Below are positions 20,018 to 28,544 of a DNA stretch of 64,000 nucleotides, one piece after another (within the stretch, counting starts at the first letter, position 1; each line of letters begins with the position of its first letter). This stretch comes from CAWFPR01 sp963817635 (GTDB lineage Bacteria > Acidobacteriota > Vicinamibacteria > Vicinamibacterales > 2-12-FULL-66-21). Location of the stretch: NCBI GenBank assembly GCA_963817635.1, contig CAWFPR010000023.1:62001-126000 (forward strand), given 5' to 3'. The notes beneath the pieces are model-generated. The model saw nothing but the letters and a program-made list of their open reading frames with translations. It had not been told where the DNA came from and did not search any database. Made by a program: the position numbers and the translations under genes.

Positions 20018-20036
20018 CCACGGATTACACGGATTA
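20016..20036. repeat. CACGGATTACACGGATTA repeat
   Basis: AACCACGGATTACACGGATTA directly follows the regulator stop codon. It is the second copy in the window of the repeat seen at 6081-6123. It is non-coding and lies in the gap before the hydrolase gene. Confidence 0.6.
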
Positions 20037-20179
20037 GCTCTGTTGGTTCCGTGGTTGTTCCGCGGTCACGTCGCGGCTGTGGTCGGCTGCGATTCCAGGG
20101 GCTGCCGGTGGTTCCCGGGCATCCGTCATTCGTCCCAGCCGGCTCGCCCGCCGTGCCGCGCACGAGGTACCGTTCAATC

Positions 20180-21235
20180 GTGATTACGACCATTCTGCTG
20201 ACGTCTCTACTCCTCTCCGGCGGCGACGCGACGCCGGCGCCCGCGAAAATTGCCGACGGAATTTACGTCATCATCCACCCGGATGCCTCGGAGGACTGGC
20301 CGAACGGCAACACGACCGTCGTCATCGGAGAGCGCGGCGTCCTCGTCGTCGATTCGGCCTTCCTCCCGTCGGTGGCGCGCCAGGACATCGCGGCCATCAA
20401 GACGCTGACCGGCAAGCCGGTGCGCTACCTCGTCAACACGCACTGGCACTACGACCACAACAACGGCAACAGCGAATACGCCAAGGCGTACCCCGACGTG
20501 CAGATCGTCGCGCATGTCGAGACCCGGCGGCTGATGGACGCCAACGGGCCGCGTTTTGCCGCGCTGATTGGGGTTCCCGCCAACCCGTCCGCCCAGGCAC
20601 TCGCGAAAGCACGACAGCAGCTCGCCTCCGGCCTGTCCGAGCGCGGAGCGCCGCTGACGTCGGCCGAGCGGGCGGCCCTCGAACGCAACATCGCGCAGCG
20701 CGAGAACCAGGAGCGCGAGCTTGCCGCCTTCGAATATGCGCCGCCCACGCTCACCTTCACAAGCGAGCTGCGCATCGACCTCGGCCGCCGCGACGTGCGT
20801 GTAATGAACTTCGGCCGCGGCAACACGCCGGGCGACGCGGTCGTCTTCCTGCCGCAGGAGCGGACCCTGGTGGCCGGCGATCTCGTGGTGGCGCCGGTGC
20901 CGTACGCGTACAACTCGTACCCGCGCGACTGGATTGGCGTGCTCGGGCAGCTGCGCGCGCTCGATCCGGCCATCATCGTCCCCGGACACGGCCCGGTGCA
21001 GCACGACACTGCCTACGTCCAGCAAGTCCAGGATCTGCTGCGCTCGGTCGTTGACCAGGTTGACAGGCTGACCGCCGCCGGGCACACGCTCGACGAAATC
21101 CGCAAGGCGGTCGATGTCACGAAATTCAGGACGGCAATGGCCGGCGGCGATGCAGCAGCGAACGACCTGTTCGACGACTCGATTGTCCGGGCCCTCATCG
21201 AACGGGCGTACACCAGTTCGCGCGGCGGTGTCTAG
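20180..21235 (+). CDS. Exported metallo-beta-lactamase-fold hydrolase
   Basis: MBL-fold metal-dependent hydrolase, about 351 aa. A GTG start at 20180 gives a signal sequence ITTILLTSLLLSGG; the earlier in-frame codons are arginine/proline-rich and unlike a signal. The metal-binding motif is THWHYDHNNGN (His88, His90, Asp92, His93 from the chosen start). FGRGNTPGDAVVFLPQERTL and AGDLVVAP follow, then PGHGPVQHD as the last ligand-bearing loop. A helical insertion near residues 130-180 (Ala/Glu/Arg-rich) may cover the active site. Substrate unknown: lactonase, beta-lactamase-like or other esterase activity are all possible. Confidence 0.85.
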   Translation: MITTILLTSLLLSGGDATPAPAKIADGIYVIIHPDASEDWPNGNTTVVIGERGVLVVDSAFLPSVARQDIAAIKTLTGKPVRYLVNTHWHYDHNNGNSEYAKAYPDVQIVAHVETRRLMDANGPRFAALIGVPANPSAQALAKARQQLASGLSERGAPLTSAERAALERNIAQRENQERELAAFEYAPPTLTFTSELRIDLGRRDVRVMNFGRGNTPGDAVVFLPQERTLVAGDLVVAPVPYAYNSYPRDWIGVLGQLRALDPAIIVPGHGPVQHDTAYVQQVQDLLRSVVDQVDRLTAAGHTLDEIRKAVDVTKFRTAMAGGDAAANDLFDDSIVRALIERAYTSSRGGV

Positions 21236-21284
21236 TAGTCGAGTGGGCGCGGCCGGCCGGGGCCTGGCGTGTCACAATCACGCC

Positions 21285-22265
21285 ATGGACCAGCCGCTTG
21301 GCCCCGAACATCTCGACGATCCGATTTTCGCCCACCTCAGCCGCGATTTCGTGCCGCTGAACGAGTCGGCGACCGCGGGACAGGCGCTCGAGCGCCTTCG
21401 CTCGCAGCCGCTCGGCGAGAAGATCGTCTACTTCTACGTCGTCGACGACGGCGATCGGCTCGTCGGGGTGGTGCCGACGCGGCGCCTGCTCATGGCCGGC
21501 CAGGATGTGCCGATCGCCTCGATCATGGTGCGGGAGGTGGTCACGCTCCCGACGTGGGCCACGGTCCGTGACGCGTGCGATCTCTTCATCAGCCGCAAGC
21601 TCCTGGCGCTCCCCGTGGTGGATTCGGACGGGTGCCTGCACGGTGTGGCCGACATCGGGCTGTTCACGCGAGAGATCGCCGACGTGGCGAGCCGGCAGAG
21701 CGCCGACGACGCGTTCCAGCTGATTGGTATTCACCTGCGGCCGAACCTGGGCCCGTGGGCCGGGTTCAGGGACCGTTTTCCGTGGCTGCTCACCAACGTG
21801 AGCGGCGGCCTGATGGCCGCATTCGTCACGAGCCGCTACGAGTCGCTGCTCGACGCGGTCGTGGTGCTCGCCCTCTTCATTCCGGTGGTGCTGGCGCTCG
21901 CCGAGAGCGTCAGCATCCAGTCGCTCACCCTCACGCTCCAGAGCCTGCACGGCGGAAGCGGCGCCCCCTCGGGGCGATCGCTGTCGAAGGAACTCGCAAC
22001 GGCGGCCCTCCTCGGCCTCGGTTGCGGCGGCGCGGTCGGGGCGGTAGCGGGTGTGTGGCACCACAGCGCGATCCTCGCCGCCACGATCACCATCGCGATT
22101 GCCCTGTCGATGATGACCGCCAGCGCGCTCGGCGTCGTCCTGCCGTCGGTGCTGCGAGCCATGCGCCGCGACCCGAACATCGCCGCCGGTCCCCTCGTGC
22201 TCGCGCTTGCGGATCTCGCGACGCTGCTGTTCTATTTCAATCTCGCCGGATTGCTTCTCGAATAG
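21285..22265 (+). CDS. Short MgtE-like Mg2+ transporter with CBS pair
   Basis: Inner-membrane protein of 326 aa. Residues about 25-145 form two CBS domains (LVGVVPTRRLLMAGQDVPIA and LALPVVDSDGCLHGVADIG). The C-terminal about 170 residues are hydrophobic with FPWLLTNVSGGLMAAFVTSR, ALFIPVVLALAESVSIQS and a final LVLALADLATLLFYFNLAGL, which match the MgtE pore. The N-terminal cytosolic MgtE N domain, about 120 residues that help gate the channel in MgtE, is absent. Mg2+ or another divalent cation is the likely substrate. Confidence 0.82.
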   Translation: MDQPLGPEHLDDPIFAHLSRDFVPLNESATAGQALERLRSQPLGEKIVYFYVVDDGDRLVGVVPTRRLLMAGQDVPIASIMVREVVTLPTWATVRDACDLFISRKLLALPVVDSDGCLHGVADIGLFTREIADVASRQSADDAFQLIGIHLRPNLGPWAGFRDRFPWLLTNVSGGLMAAFVTSRYESLLDAVVVLALFIPVVLALAESVSIQSLTLTLQSLHGGSGAPSGRSLSKELATAALLGLGCGGAVGAVAGVWHHSAILAATITIAIALSMMTASALGVVLPSVLRAMRRDPNIAAGPLVLALADLATLLFYFNLAGLLLE

Positions 22266-22272
22266 GAACGCC

Positions 22273-23118
22273 ATGGCCGCCAGATCCAACCCGAGTGATA
22301 TCGACGGGCTGTTTCAGTTGCCGCTCGACCAGTTCACTGCGGCCCGCAACGCCCTGGCGAAGGAGACCGGGACCCCGGCGATACGCAAGCTGACCCGGCC
22401 GCCTGCCGCGGCGTGGGCCGTCAACCAGTTGTACTGGCGTGAGCGGGACGCGTACGCGAATCTGGTGACAGCTTCGGATGCGCTGCGCAAGACTCACCGG
22501 GCAGTCCTCGCGGGACGCCCGGGCGACCTTCGCGCGGCCGGACGGACCCACAATCAGGCGCTCGACCGGGCCGTGAAGGCGACCATGGCCATCCTCTCAG
22601 AGGCAGGCCATCCGGCGACCCACACCACTCACCAGGCCGTCGTGTCCACGCTGCGAGCCCTGCCGGGTGACGAGGCGCCGGGGCGTCTGACGCGCACGCT
22701 TCAGCCCGGCGGCTTCGAGATACTCGCGGGACTGCCGATCGCGCGCGGCACGCGCATCGCCGCGCCGGAAGCGCCGCCCGCGCGCGCGGTGAAGAAGGAG
22801 TCCGCGGGCGCGGCCAAAGCGGAAAAAGCGCGGGAGGCAAAGGCGCTGGCCCGGGAGAAGGAAGCGGCCCGTCTCGCGGCCGCCGCCCGGCAGCGGGCCG
22901 AGCACGAAGCCCGGCGCGAAGAGTTCGAGCGCGCGCGAGCCGTACGCGAGGCGGACAAGGCGGGGGCGGCCGTGGAGCGAGCCCGCGACGCGGTCCGTCA
23001 GGCCGAACAGGAACTGGAAGAAGCCGAACGCGCGGCAAAGACGGCCAACGCCAACCGCGAGCGCGCCGAGCGCCGCGCGAAGGAGGCGGAGGCGAAACTG
23101 GCCGCTCTCGAGGCTTGA
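22273..23118 (+). CDS. Conserved hypothetical protein with long charged coiled coil
   Basis: 281 aa, 7 bases after the transporter gene, so probably co-transcribed. The N-terminal about 150 residues are globular (LPLDQFTAARNALAKETG, PPAAAWAVNQLYWRERDAYA). The C-terminal half from about residue 175 is an Ala/Glu/Lys/Arg-rich helix (AREKEAARLAAAARQRAEHE) that should be a coiled coil. I cannot assign a function. The last codons GAG GCT TGA lie inside the heptad-type hairpin that follows. Confidence 0.75.
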   Translation: MAARSNPSDIDGLFQLPLDQFTAARNALAKETGTPAIRKLTRPPAAAWAVNQLYWRERDAYANLVTASDALRKTHRAVLAGRPGDLRAAGRTHNQALDRAVKATMAILSEAGHPATHTTHQAVVSTLRALPGDEAPGRLTRTLQPGGFEILAGLPIARGTRIAAPEAPPARAVKKESAGAAKAEKAREAKALAREKEAARLAAAARQRAEHEARREEFERARAVREADKAGAAVERARDAVRQAEQELEEAERAAKTANANRERAERRAKEAEAKLAALEA

Positions 23119-23191
23119 GGCTTCGGGCTTCCGGCTTGGGTGGGGCTGGAGGCGTGAAAGCCCCCAGGCCCCAAGCCCGAAGCCTCAAGCC
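23110..23191. terminator. Heptad-built hairpin between convergent genes
   Basis: Arms 23112-23130 and 23173-23191 are perfect 19-base complements made of GGCTTGA/GGCTTCG-type heptads, with a 42-base loop. The hairpin contains the stop of the coiled-coil gene and ends 3 bases before the radical SAM stop on the other strand. A bidirectional terminator is the natural reading. Confidence 0.7.
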
Positions 23192-23194
23192 CCT

Positions 23195-24826
23195 TTACGT
23201 CCAGTTGAATCGTTCGACGAACGTCGTCGGCTCGATGCTGCGGCCGCGCGGATGCCGCCGGGCGTCGCGGCGCGAGGTCCACAGCAGGAACGGTCCGAGC
23301 GTGCGGCTGACGACGGCGGACCATCCGCCCAGCTCGCGCTCGATCTCGAGCCGCACGTCGCGAATCTGCGCCGAGACGGCGCGGTTCGTGCGCCGCAGGT
23401 AGTTCTCCATCGCCCACAGCGACGCCCCGTACCCGCCCCGCAGCTTGGCGGCGTCGGCCGCGATGCGTGCGCGCACGCGCGCGTCGGGGTAGGCCGCGTA
23501 CTTCCGGCACCGGGCCAGCATCGTGCGCGTGAGCCGGAACAGGCTCGGTCCGTTCCGCTCGTAGTCGAGCGTGAAGGCGCGGTCGAGGAAGACCTTCGAC
23601 TGGTCGCGCGAAATCGCCGGGTGGACGAAGTTGAACTTGTACTGCCCGTGGATGTCGGCGATGTCCACGTTGTCGAGCAGCCGCCCTTCGCTCGCCACCG
23701 TTTCGTGAAGGGGCGTGCCGGGCATCGGCGTGTAGAGCATGAACTGGTGGAACACCGCGTCGTGCGCGACCGCGCGGTCGATGTCGAACTGGATGTTCTC
23801 CGGCGTCTGGTGCTCGAGGCCGATGATGCTCGAACCGAGCACGCAGATGCCGTGGGACTGCAGCTCGCGCGTGAGCGCGAGCGTGTCCGTGCCGTTCAGC
23901 TTTTCGTACCCGCTCGACGACGACTCGAGCCCGAGCCAGATCCAGTCCACCCCCAGCTCCACGAGCTGGCTGATCTTGTACTTGCGAATCGCGTTCGCCG
24001 ACGAGAACACGTACATCGACCACACCTTGCCGCCGCGCTTCATGCACTCGAGCAGCTCGAGCGCGCGCTTCTTGTACAGCAGGAAGTTCTCGTCCATCAT
24101 GAAGAAGGACGTCACCTTGAGCGTCCGCTCCGCCTCGCACATCACGTTGTACAGCTCTTCGCCGGTCTCGTAGAAGGTGGTGAACTTGCCCTTGCCGCCG
24201 AAGAACGCCGACGTCGTGCAGAAATTGCAGCCCATCGGACACCCGACCGACGGCACGATCGTGGCCGATCGTCCGCCCTCGGTGTTGAGCCCCATCGTCC
24301 GGAAGCCGAACGAGGACGGGATCACCGGGTGGCGGATGGGCTGATCGGGATCCTCGCCGAGGAACGACCGCAGCCACCGCACGCCTTCTCCCCTGACGAT
24401 GTGATCGGCATCGACCATCTCCTCGAGGTTCGCGATCGCGGCGACGTGCCCGCCGACCACGATCGTCGAGGACGGCGAGTGCTCGCGCACGAGGCGGCAC
24501 ATCTCGCGCACCTTCCCGACGTTCACGACGATGGCCGAGATGCCGATGATGTCGTACTGCTGCGACGTGATCTCGCGGACGAACCGCTCGCGCGTCGGAA
24601 AGTCGAGCACCGTGCACGGCGCGCTGACGTTGTGCTGCAGGAACATCAGGCCCCAGGTCCGATGGAACATGCGGAGCGAGAACGGACCCTGCTCGCGCGT
24701 GACCTGGTTGTGATACAGCTCGATCGGATTGATCTCGCGCGATCCGAACTCGTCGTCCACGGCAAACGGCTTGAAGACGGAAGAGAGAAGAATGCGGGCT
24801 CGCGTGCCCTTCGGATGTGTGACCAT
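23195..24826 (-). CDS. B12-binding-domain radical SAM protein
   Basis: 543 aa enzyme, uninterrupted. The N-terminal about 150 residues look like a cobalamin-binding Rossmann domain (YDIIGISAIVVNVGKVREM, STIVVGGHVAAIANLEEM) of the RSMT type. VPSVGCPMGCNFCTTSAFFG carries the 4Fe-4S cysteines Cys196, Cys200 and Cys203. WLGLESSSSGYEKLNG and MLYTPMPGTPLHE are typical of this superfamily. Such enzymes often methylate or rearrange unreactive carbons in lipid or natural-product pathways. No biosynthetic neighbours point to a substrate. Confidence 0.85.
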   Translation of the reverse strand: MVTHPKGTRARILLSSVFKPFAVDDEFGSREINPIELYHNQVTREQGPFSLRMFHRTWGLMFLQHNVSAPCTVLDFPTRERFVREITSQQYDIIGISAIVVNVGKVREMCRLVREHSPSSTIVVGGHVAAIANLEEMVDADHIVRGEGVRWLRSFLGEDPDQPIRHPVIPSSFGFRTMGLNTEGGRSATIVPSVGCPMGCNFCTTSAFFGGKGKFTTFYETGEELYNVMCEAERTLKVTSFFMMDENFLLYKKRALELLECMKRGGKVWSMYVFSSANAIRKYKISQLVELGVDWIWLGLESSSSGYEKLNGTDTLALTRELQSHGICVLGSSIIGLEHQTPENIQFDIDRAVAHDAVFHQFMLYTPMPGTPLHETVASEGRLLDNVDIADIHGQYKFNFVHPAISRDQSKVFLDRAFTLDYERNGPSLFRLTRTMLARCRKYAAYPDARVRARIAADAAKLRGGYGASLWAMENYLRRTNRAVSAQIRDVRLEIERELGGWSAVVSRTLGPFLLWTSRRDARRHPRGRSIEPTTFVERFNWT

Positions 24827-25217
24827 TCTTCAATGATAGAAGGCCGCGCGCCCCGCAAAACGGACTGACGAAACGATTACAAACTGCCGGAAACCCGTCA
24901 GGGCTCGGTCGCCGGCGCAGGACGGTCGATGAGGTTGCTCGATCGCGACACGGCCAGTGCGGGCAGGACCGTCGTGCGCGGCCGCCAGTCCAGTGCGACT
25001 TCAGTCGGCTGTAGACGACTTCCCCCGCGCAGCCCTTTCCCTCCGGTGGGGCGATTGCCGACTCGGGCAGGGTACCGTTCAGCTGGCTGCGTGTCGTCCG
25101 GCTTTTGGCGATTTTTGCGGGATCCGACGGCAGGCTCGGGCATACTGGCAGTCAGGTCGTCACCCAATGAACGGTCGAGAAAGCGGCACGCCGCCTGATG
25201 CTGAAGGCTCCCGCGCC
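24827..25217. other. Intergenic region upstream of the GGDEF gene
   Basis: About 390 bases between divergent genes. Short self-complementary stretches are present (for example around GTCGGCTGTAGACGAC, 25011-25026), but I recognise no riboswitch class or confident promoter. Another in-frame ATG for the downstream gene lies near 25167. Confidence 0.4.
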
Positions 25218-26205
25218 ATGACAGAAGCCCGACACACGTCAGCCGCCGGCGACCCCATCGCGGATGCCCGCGTGAAGTCCAGGGACCGCTCGACGATGGC
25301 GGATCTGCGCAGTTGGGTGCGTGCGCATCTCGACCTCGGCGACGAGCGCGAGTCGCAGCTCTTCGAGGCGATCGAGAACGTCGTCGCCAATCAGCGGCAG
25401 CTCTTCGAGGAGTCGAAGCACGATGCCATCCGCGCGCTCTCGGAGGGGTTTGCCGAGAAGATGGCGCAGGTGCAGCGGCAGTTGACCGACAAGGACGTGA
25501 CGGTCAGCAACATCGCCCGCTACTTCGAGGACGTCGTGGCGGAGCTGACCGAGAAATCCCACCGGGACCCGAAGACGAAGCTGCTCAATTTCGACTGGTT
25601 CATGGAGCGCCTCGAGTCGTTCCTGGCCGTGGAGCAGCGCGTGCGCTGGTGCGGCATCGGCGTCGTGGACATCGCGAGCTTCAAGTCGTACAACGACACG
25701 CTGGGCCACGCCGCGGGAGACCGGATCATCGAGCGCGTCGCCAGCATCCTGTCGGATCAGATTCGCTCGGAGGACTTTCTCGCGCAAGAGCGCGGGAGCC
25801 AGTCCCGCGACCTCCACGCGCGCTTCGGCGGCGACGAATTCTGTTTCCTGATCCCGGACCTGCCCGGGCTGCGCCGAGGCCGTGGAGATCGCCGATCGGT
25901 TCAAGGAGGCGGTCGAGGGGCACGACTGGGGCCGGGACGACCGCCGCCTGGCGGCGCGGCCGGTGCGCGTGGACGTCGGCGTGGTGTGCCTGCGGCTCGG
26001 TCAGGTCGGGGAGCGCCGCGGGGTGGCGCGCAAGCTGGCCGCCGAACTGATTCATCGCGCCGACCAGTTGATGTACGCGGCCAAGGAGCACAAGTCGCAG
26101 CACGTGCACCCGACCGCCGTCCGGGTGCACGAAGGGGAACTGCTCGAAATTCCGGGCGCGCTGGAGACGTGCCGCGAGGCCGGGACGTCGCACGAAGGAG
26201 GGTGA
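25218..26205 (+). CDS. GGDEF-domain diguanylate cyclase, frameshift after the active site
   Basis: Predicted cyclic di-GMP synthase of about 330 aa after repair. The N-terminal about 130 residues are helical and charged, probably regulatory or dimerising. The GGDEF domain starts near DPKTKLLNFDWFMERLESFL, with GVVDIASFKSYNDTLGHAAGD and the catalytic motif RFGGDEFCFLIPD. One extra base near 25868 moves the frame; the true sequence continues AEAVEIADRFKEAVEGHDW and ends in ADQLMYAAKEHKSQ. No RxxD inhibitory site is obvious before GGDEF. Start uncertain between 25167 and 25218. Confidence 0.82.
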
Positions 26206-26221
26206 GAGCGGCCGCTGAGAG

Positions 26222-26251
26222 TTGCCCGTCGGTCCGCGGGGGTGCTAGAAT
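26222..26251 (+). promoter_or_regulatory. Promoter of tRNA-His
   Basis: TTGCCC (26222-26227) and TAGAAT (26246-26251) with an 18-base spacer give a sigma70-type promoter ending 15 bases before the tRNA. Confidence 0.55.
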
Positions 26252-26266
26252 TTATGTTTCCCCTGT

Positions 26267-26342
26267 GGTGGGTGTAGCTCAGTGGTAGAGCGCCGGACTG
26301 TGGCTCCGGAAGTCGCGGGTTCGAACCCCGTCATCCACCCCA
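26267..26342 (+). tRNA. tRNA-His (GTG)
   Basis: Complete cloverleaf of 76 bases with encoded CCA. The anticodon loop CTGTGGC gives GTG. A G at position -1 faces the discriminator C, the special feature of tRNA-His. Acceptor, D, anticodon and T stems all pair, with one G-T in the acceptor. Confidence 0.96.
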
Positions 26343-26448
26343 CTTCCTGATTTCTGCGCCAAATAAAGGGTTCTTCTCAGCGGTCCTTGAGCCTTGGCTA
26401 ACGGACAGCTAACGGCCCCCTACCGCCTCAGCTCGTGTGCGCGCCAAT

Positions 26449-26844
26449 TGAATCGTACCGGGTTGGTCGGAGGGCCCATTCAGAGAGAGGATGGGACCCA
26501 TGGGACGCCCCAGTAAGCATGCCCCGGAGGTACGGGAACGCGCCGTGCTGATGGTCTTGGACCACACGCCCGCGTATCCGTCGCAATGGGCGGCGATTCG
26601 ATCCGTTGGCGGGAAACTTGGGATCCGCACGGAGTCGTTGCGCCGGTGGGTGCGCCAGGCCGAGCGGGATACCGGCCAGCGCCCCGGCCTGACCACCAGC
26701 GAACGCGAGGAGCTGAAGCGGCTCCAGCGTGACAACGTCGAACTGAAGCGCGCCAACGAGATCTTGCGAAAAGCGTCGGCGTTTTTCGCCCAGGCGGAGC
26801 TCGACCGCTGGACGACGAAAACGACAGTTCTACTAGCGACTTGA
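26449..26844 (+). mobile_element. IS3-family insertion sequence remnant (left end and orfA only)
   Basis: A likely terminal inverted repeat, TGAATCGTACCGGGTTGG, opens at about 26450 and resembles IS3-type ends. It is followed by a complete-looking orfA. The sequence then leaves the IS3 pattern: no orfB, DDE motif or right end follows. The element is therefore a truncated relic about 100 bases downstream of tRNA-His. Confidence 0.75.
26500..26844 (+). pseudogene. IS3-family transposase OrfA, orphan
   Basis: DNA-binding half of an IS3-type transposase (about 114 aa). A helix-turn-helix region, HAPEVRERAVLMVLDHTPAY and TESLRRWVRQAERDTGQ, is followed by the leucine-zipper-like helix LKRLQRDNVELKRANEILRK and ASAFFAQAELDR, the normal OrfA ending. 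The last about 10 codons (TTKTTVLLAT) are not family sequence. Without OrfB, supplied by ribosomal frameshifting in intact elements, it cannot transpose. Confidence 0.8.
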
Positions 26845-27102
26845 CGAAGGGGAGTCAGGCACCGGGAAGAAACTCGTCACGGGGCAGTTCACCTGCTGGT
26901 GCTGCTCGGTATGCTTTGGTTCCGGGCGGGTCTAGCGCCAGCCCTTCTCCACCATTGCCGCCTTCCACTGCTCGCTCGCCGTTGACGTACGGGCTCGCGG
27001 CCTATCGGATAGCACACTCACCATAAACAGAAATACCTTGGCACCGGCTACGACACGTTCGCATGTCCCTCCTGATTGTGCGGTGTCGTTACGAGCGACA
27101 AG

Positions 27103-27699
27103 TCAGTGCAGTATCTTGTTGATCTGTGCGACCGGGAACGCGTTCACTAGATCGCCGAGCCCCGCGAGCGCGGACCGCTGGTCCGAGAAGGCGGGGCTTT
27201 TGAAGGTCAGGAAGGCGCCGCTGTCGAGCGTCACGGCAATCGTGCCGTCGGTCTGGACCGATGCGGGCAAGCCGGCGACCTTCACCTGCTGTCCGGCCTG
27301 CATCCCCATTCGAGCCATGCCCCCGAGCAGGCCGCCGATCGCGCCGCCACCGACGCTGCCCGCCGTCAGCGAGACCGTGGCGGAGTGCGTGGCTTTCTTG
27401 TAGGTCGCCGTGATGTTGTTGAAGCCGGCCACCGTGTTCTGCTCCAGCGCCCCTCGCGTCCAGCCCGCGACCGTCTGCGGGAAGAGCTTGCCGACCTCGC
27501 CCTGCAACTTCTGATCGAGCGCCTGGAGGCAGGCCTGCGCTTTCTCACGCGCGGCCGAGTAATTGCCGGCCTTGCTCAAGCCGTCGATCTGCGAGCACGC
27601 GTTCAGGCCGCTGTCCCCGACGTCGAGCTGCGCGAATGCGCTCGAGCAGCCCAGCACAAGCAGGGCCAGCGCCAGTGAGCCACGAAGAATTGTTCGCAC
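27103..27699 (-). CDS. Secreted hypothetical protein
   Basis: 198 aa with a signal peptide (MRTILRGSLALALLVLGCSSAFA); the Cys in LGCSS could instead be a lipobox. The mature part has LDQKLQGEVGKLFPQTVAGW, a glycine-rich hydrophobic patch (GSVGGGAIGGLLGGMARMGM), and a beta-rich C-terminus. I do not recognise a family. It stands alone, flanked by non-coding DNA near the IS3 remnant. Confidence 0.65.
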   Translation of the reverse strand: MRTILRGSLALALLVLGCSSAFAQLDVGDSGLNACSQIDGLSKAGNYSAAREKAQACLQALDQKLQGEVGKLFPQTVAGWTRGALEQNTVAGFNNITATYKKATHSATVSLTAGSVGGGAIGGLLGGMARMGMQAGQQVKVAGLPASVQTDGTIAVTLDSGAFLTFKSPAFSDQRSALAGLGDLVNAFPVAQINKILH

Positions 27700-28298
27700 A
27701 GGGCTACTCCCTTACTGGACTCATGTATCTGCGACGGAGCCGGCCCCGACCGCAACCGGGGTGCTCGGCAAGGCACCACCCGGAGAGCGTACATCTGCGG
27801 ACTGTTGCGTGCAAGCCCGTGATGTTTCCGTTCCAGGCGGCGGCAGCGCAACCGACGTTTGTGGCGGCGCGGCAGATTCAGGGGACACCCCTCCTCGTCG
27901 ATCGCGTGTGGTCGCGTCACTCAGTCCGTTCGGTTTACCGACGGAAAGCTAAGCTAACGAACTCGCTGGTACGTGGTGGGACGACCGGGTGCCAGGCCGC
28001 AGAGGGATCGCGTGTGAACCCAACAGAAACGCGTCATGAGGGACGGTAGGGTACGGCGTGGTACTGGCTCTGCGGAACCCCGTCATCACCCCGCTTCCCC
28101 CCGAACCGAGCTTCACCCCAGCTTCGACGCAGCTTCGACCTGGCTCGGACCCGGCTTCACCCCAGCTTCGACCCCAGCTTCGACCCAGCTCCGACCCCGC
28201 GATCCGCCTTGCGTGGACGGGATGAGCACGGATGGTGGCGCCCGCCACGCAGACCCTGTAGAATACCGGACTCAGCCGTAAAATTCTGGAGTCTGGAC
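27700..28298. other. Gene-poor region with CAGCTTCGACC-type repeats
   Basis: About 600 bases without a supported gene. Between 28105 and 28196 imperfect 11-12-base units of the form CAGCTTCGACCC are strung together about seven times. On the opposite strand these would read GRSWGEAG-like, which looks fortuitous. The rest shows no recognisable structure. Confidence 0.6.
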
Positions 28299-28514
28299 GT
28301 GGAACAGCAGGACGTCGAACGCATCGCACGCGCGACCCTGAAGGAGCTCGGTGTAGCCGGCGGGGATTTGGCCATTGTCCCGGTCGATGGCCGCCCGGGA
28401 CTCTGGAAGATCGACATCCGCGGTTCGAAGGGCCTGACCATCACCTGCGGCCAGGGGTCGTCGGCCCAGTGGGTCAGAGACCAGATCTTCGAAAAATACC
28501 TCGCACAGAATTGA
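28299..28514 (+). CDS. Small conserved-looking protein beside Ku
   Basis: About 71 aa from a GTG start. VEQQDVERIARATLKELG, a helix, leads into DLAIVPVDGRPGLWKIDIRG, which looks beta-stranded, and a final helix AQWVRDQIFEKYL. The helix-strand-helix layout and clean composition argue for a real small protein. No family recognised. It converges on the Ku gene with a short hairpin between them. Confidence 0.5.
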   Translation: MEQQDVERIARATLKELGVAGGDLAIVPVDGRPGLWKIDIRGSKGLTITCGQGSSAQWVRDQIFEKYLAQN

Positions 28515-28519
28515 GCTTC

Positions 28520-28539
28520 GGCGCCCGTGAAAGGGCGCC
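28520..28539. terminator. Short hairpin between convergent small gene and Ku
   Basis: GGCGCCC and GGGCGCC form a perfect 7-base stem with a 6-base loop, lying between the two stop codons. No U-tract follows, so its role in termination is uncertain. Confidence 0.5.
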
Positions 28540-28544
28540 CTGCG

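Noticed and set aside
24827..25217. Cyclic di-GMP or other riboswitch before the GGDEF gene
   Set aside because: No conserved core of a known riboswitch class could be recognised.
28105..28196. Possible CRISPR array from regular repeats
   Set aside because: Units are only 11-12 bases, degenerate and without spacers; no cas genes nearby.
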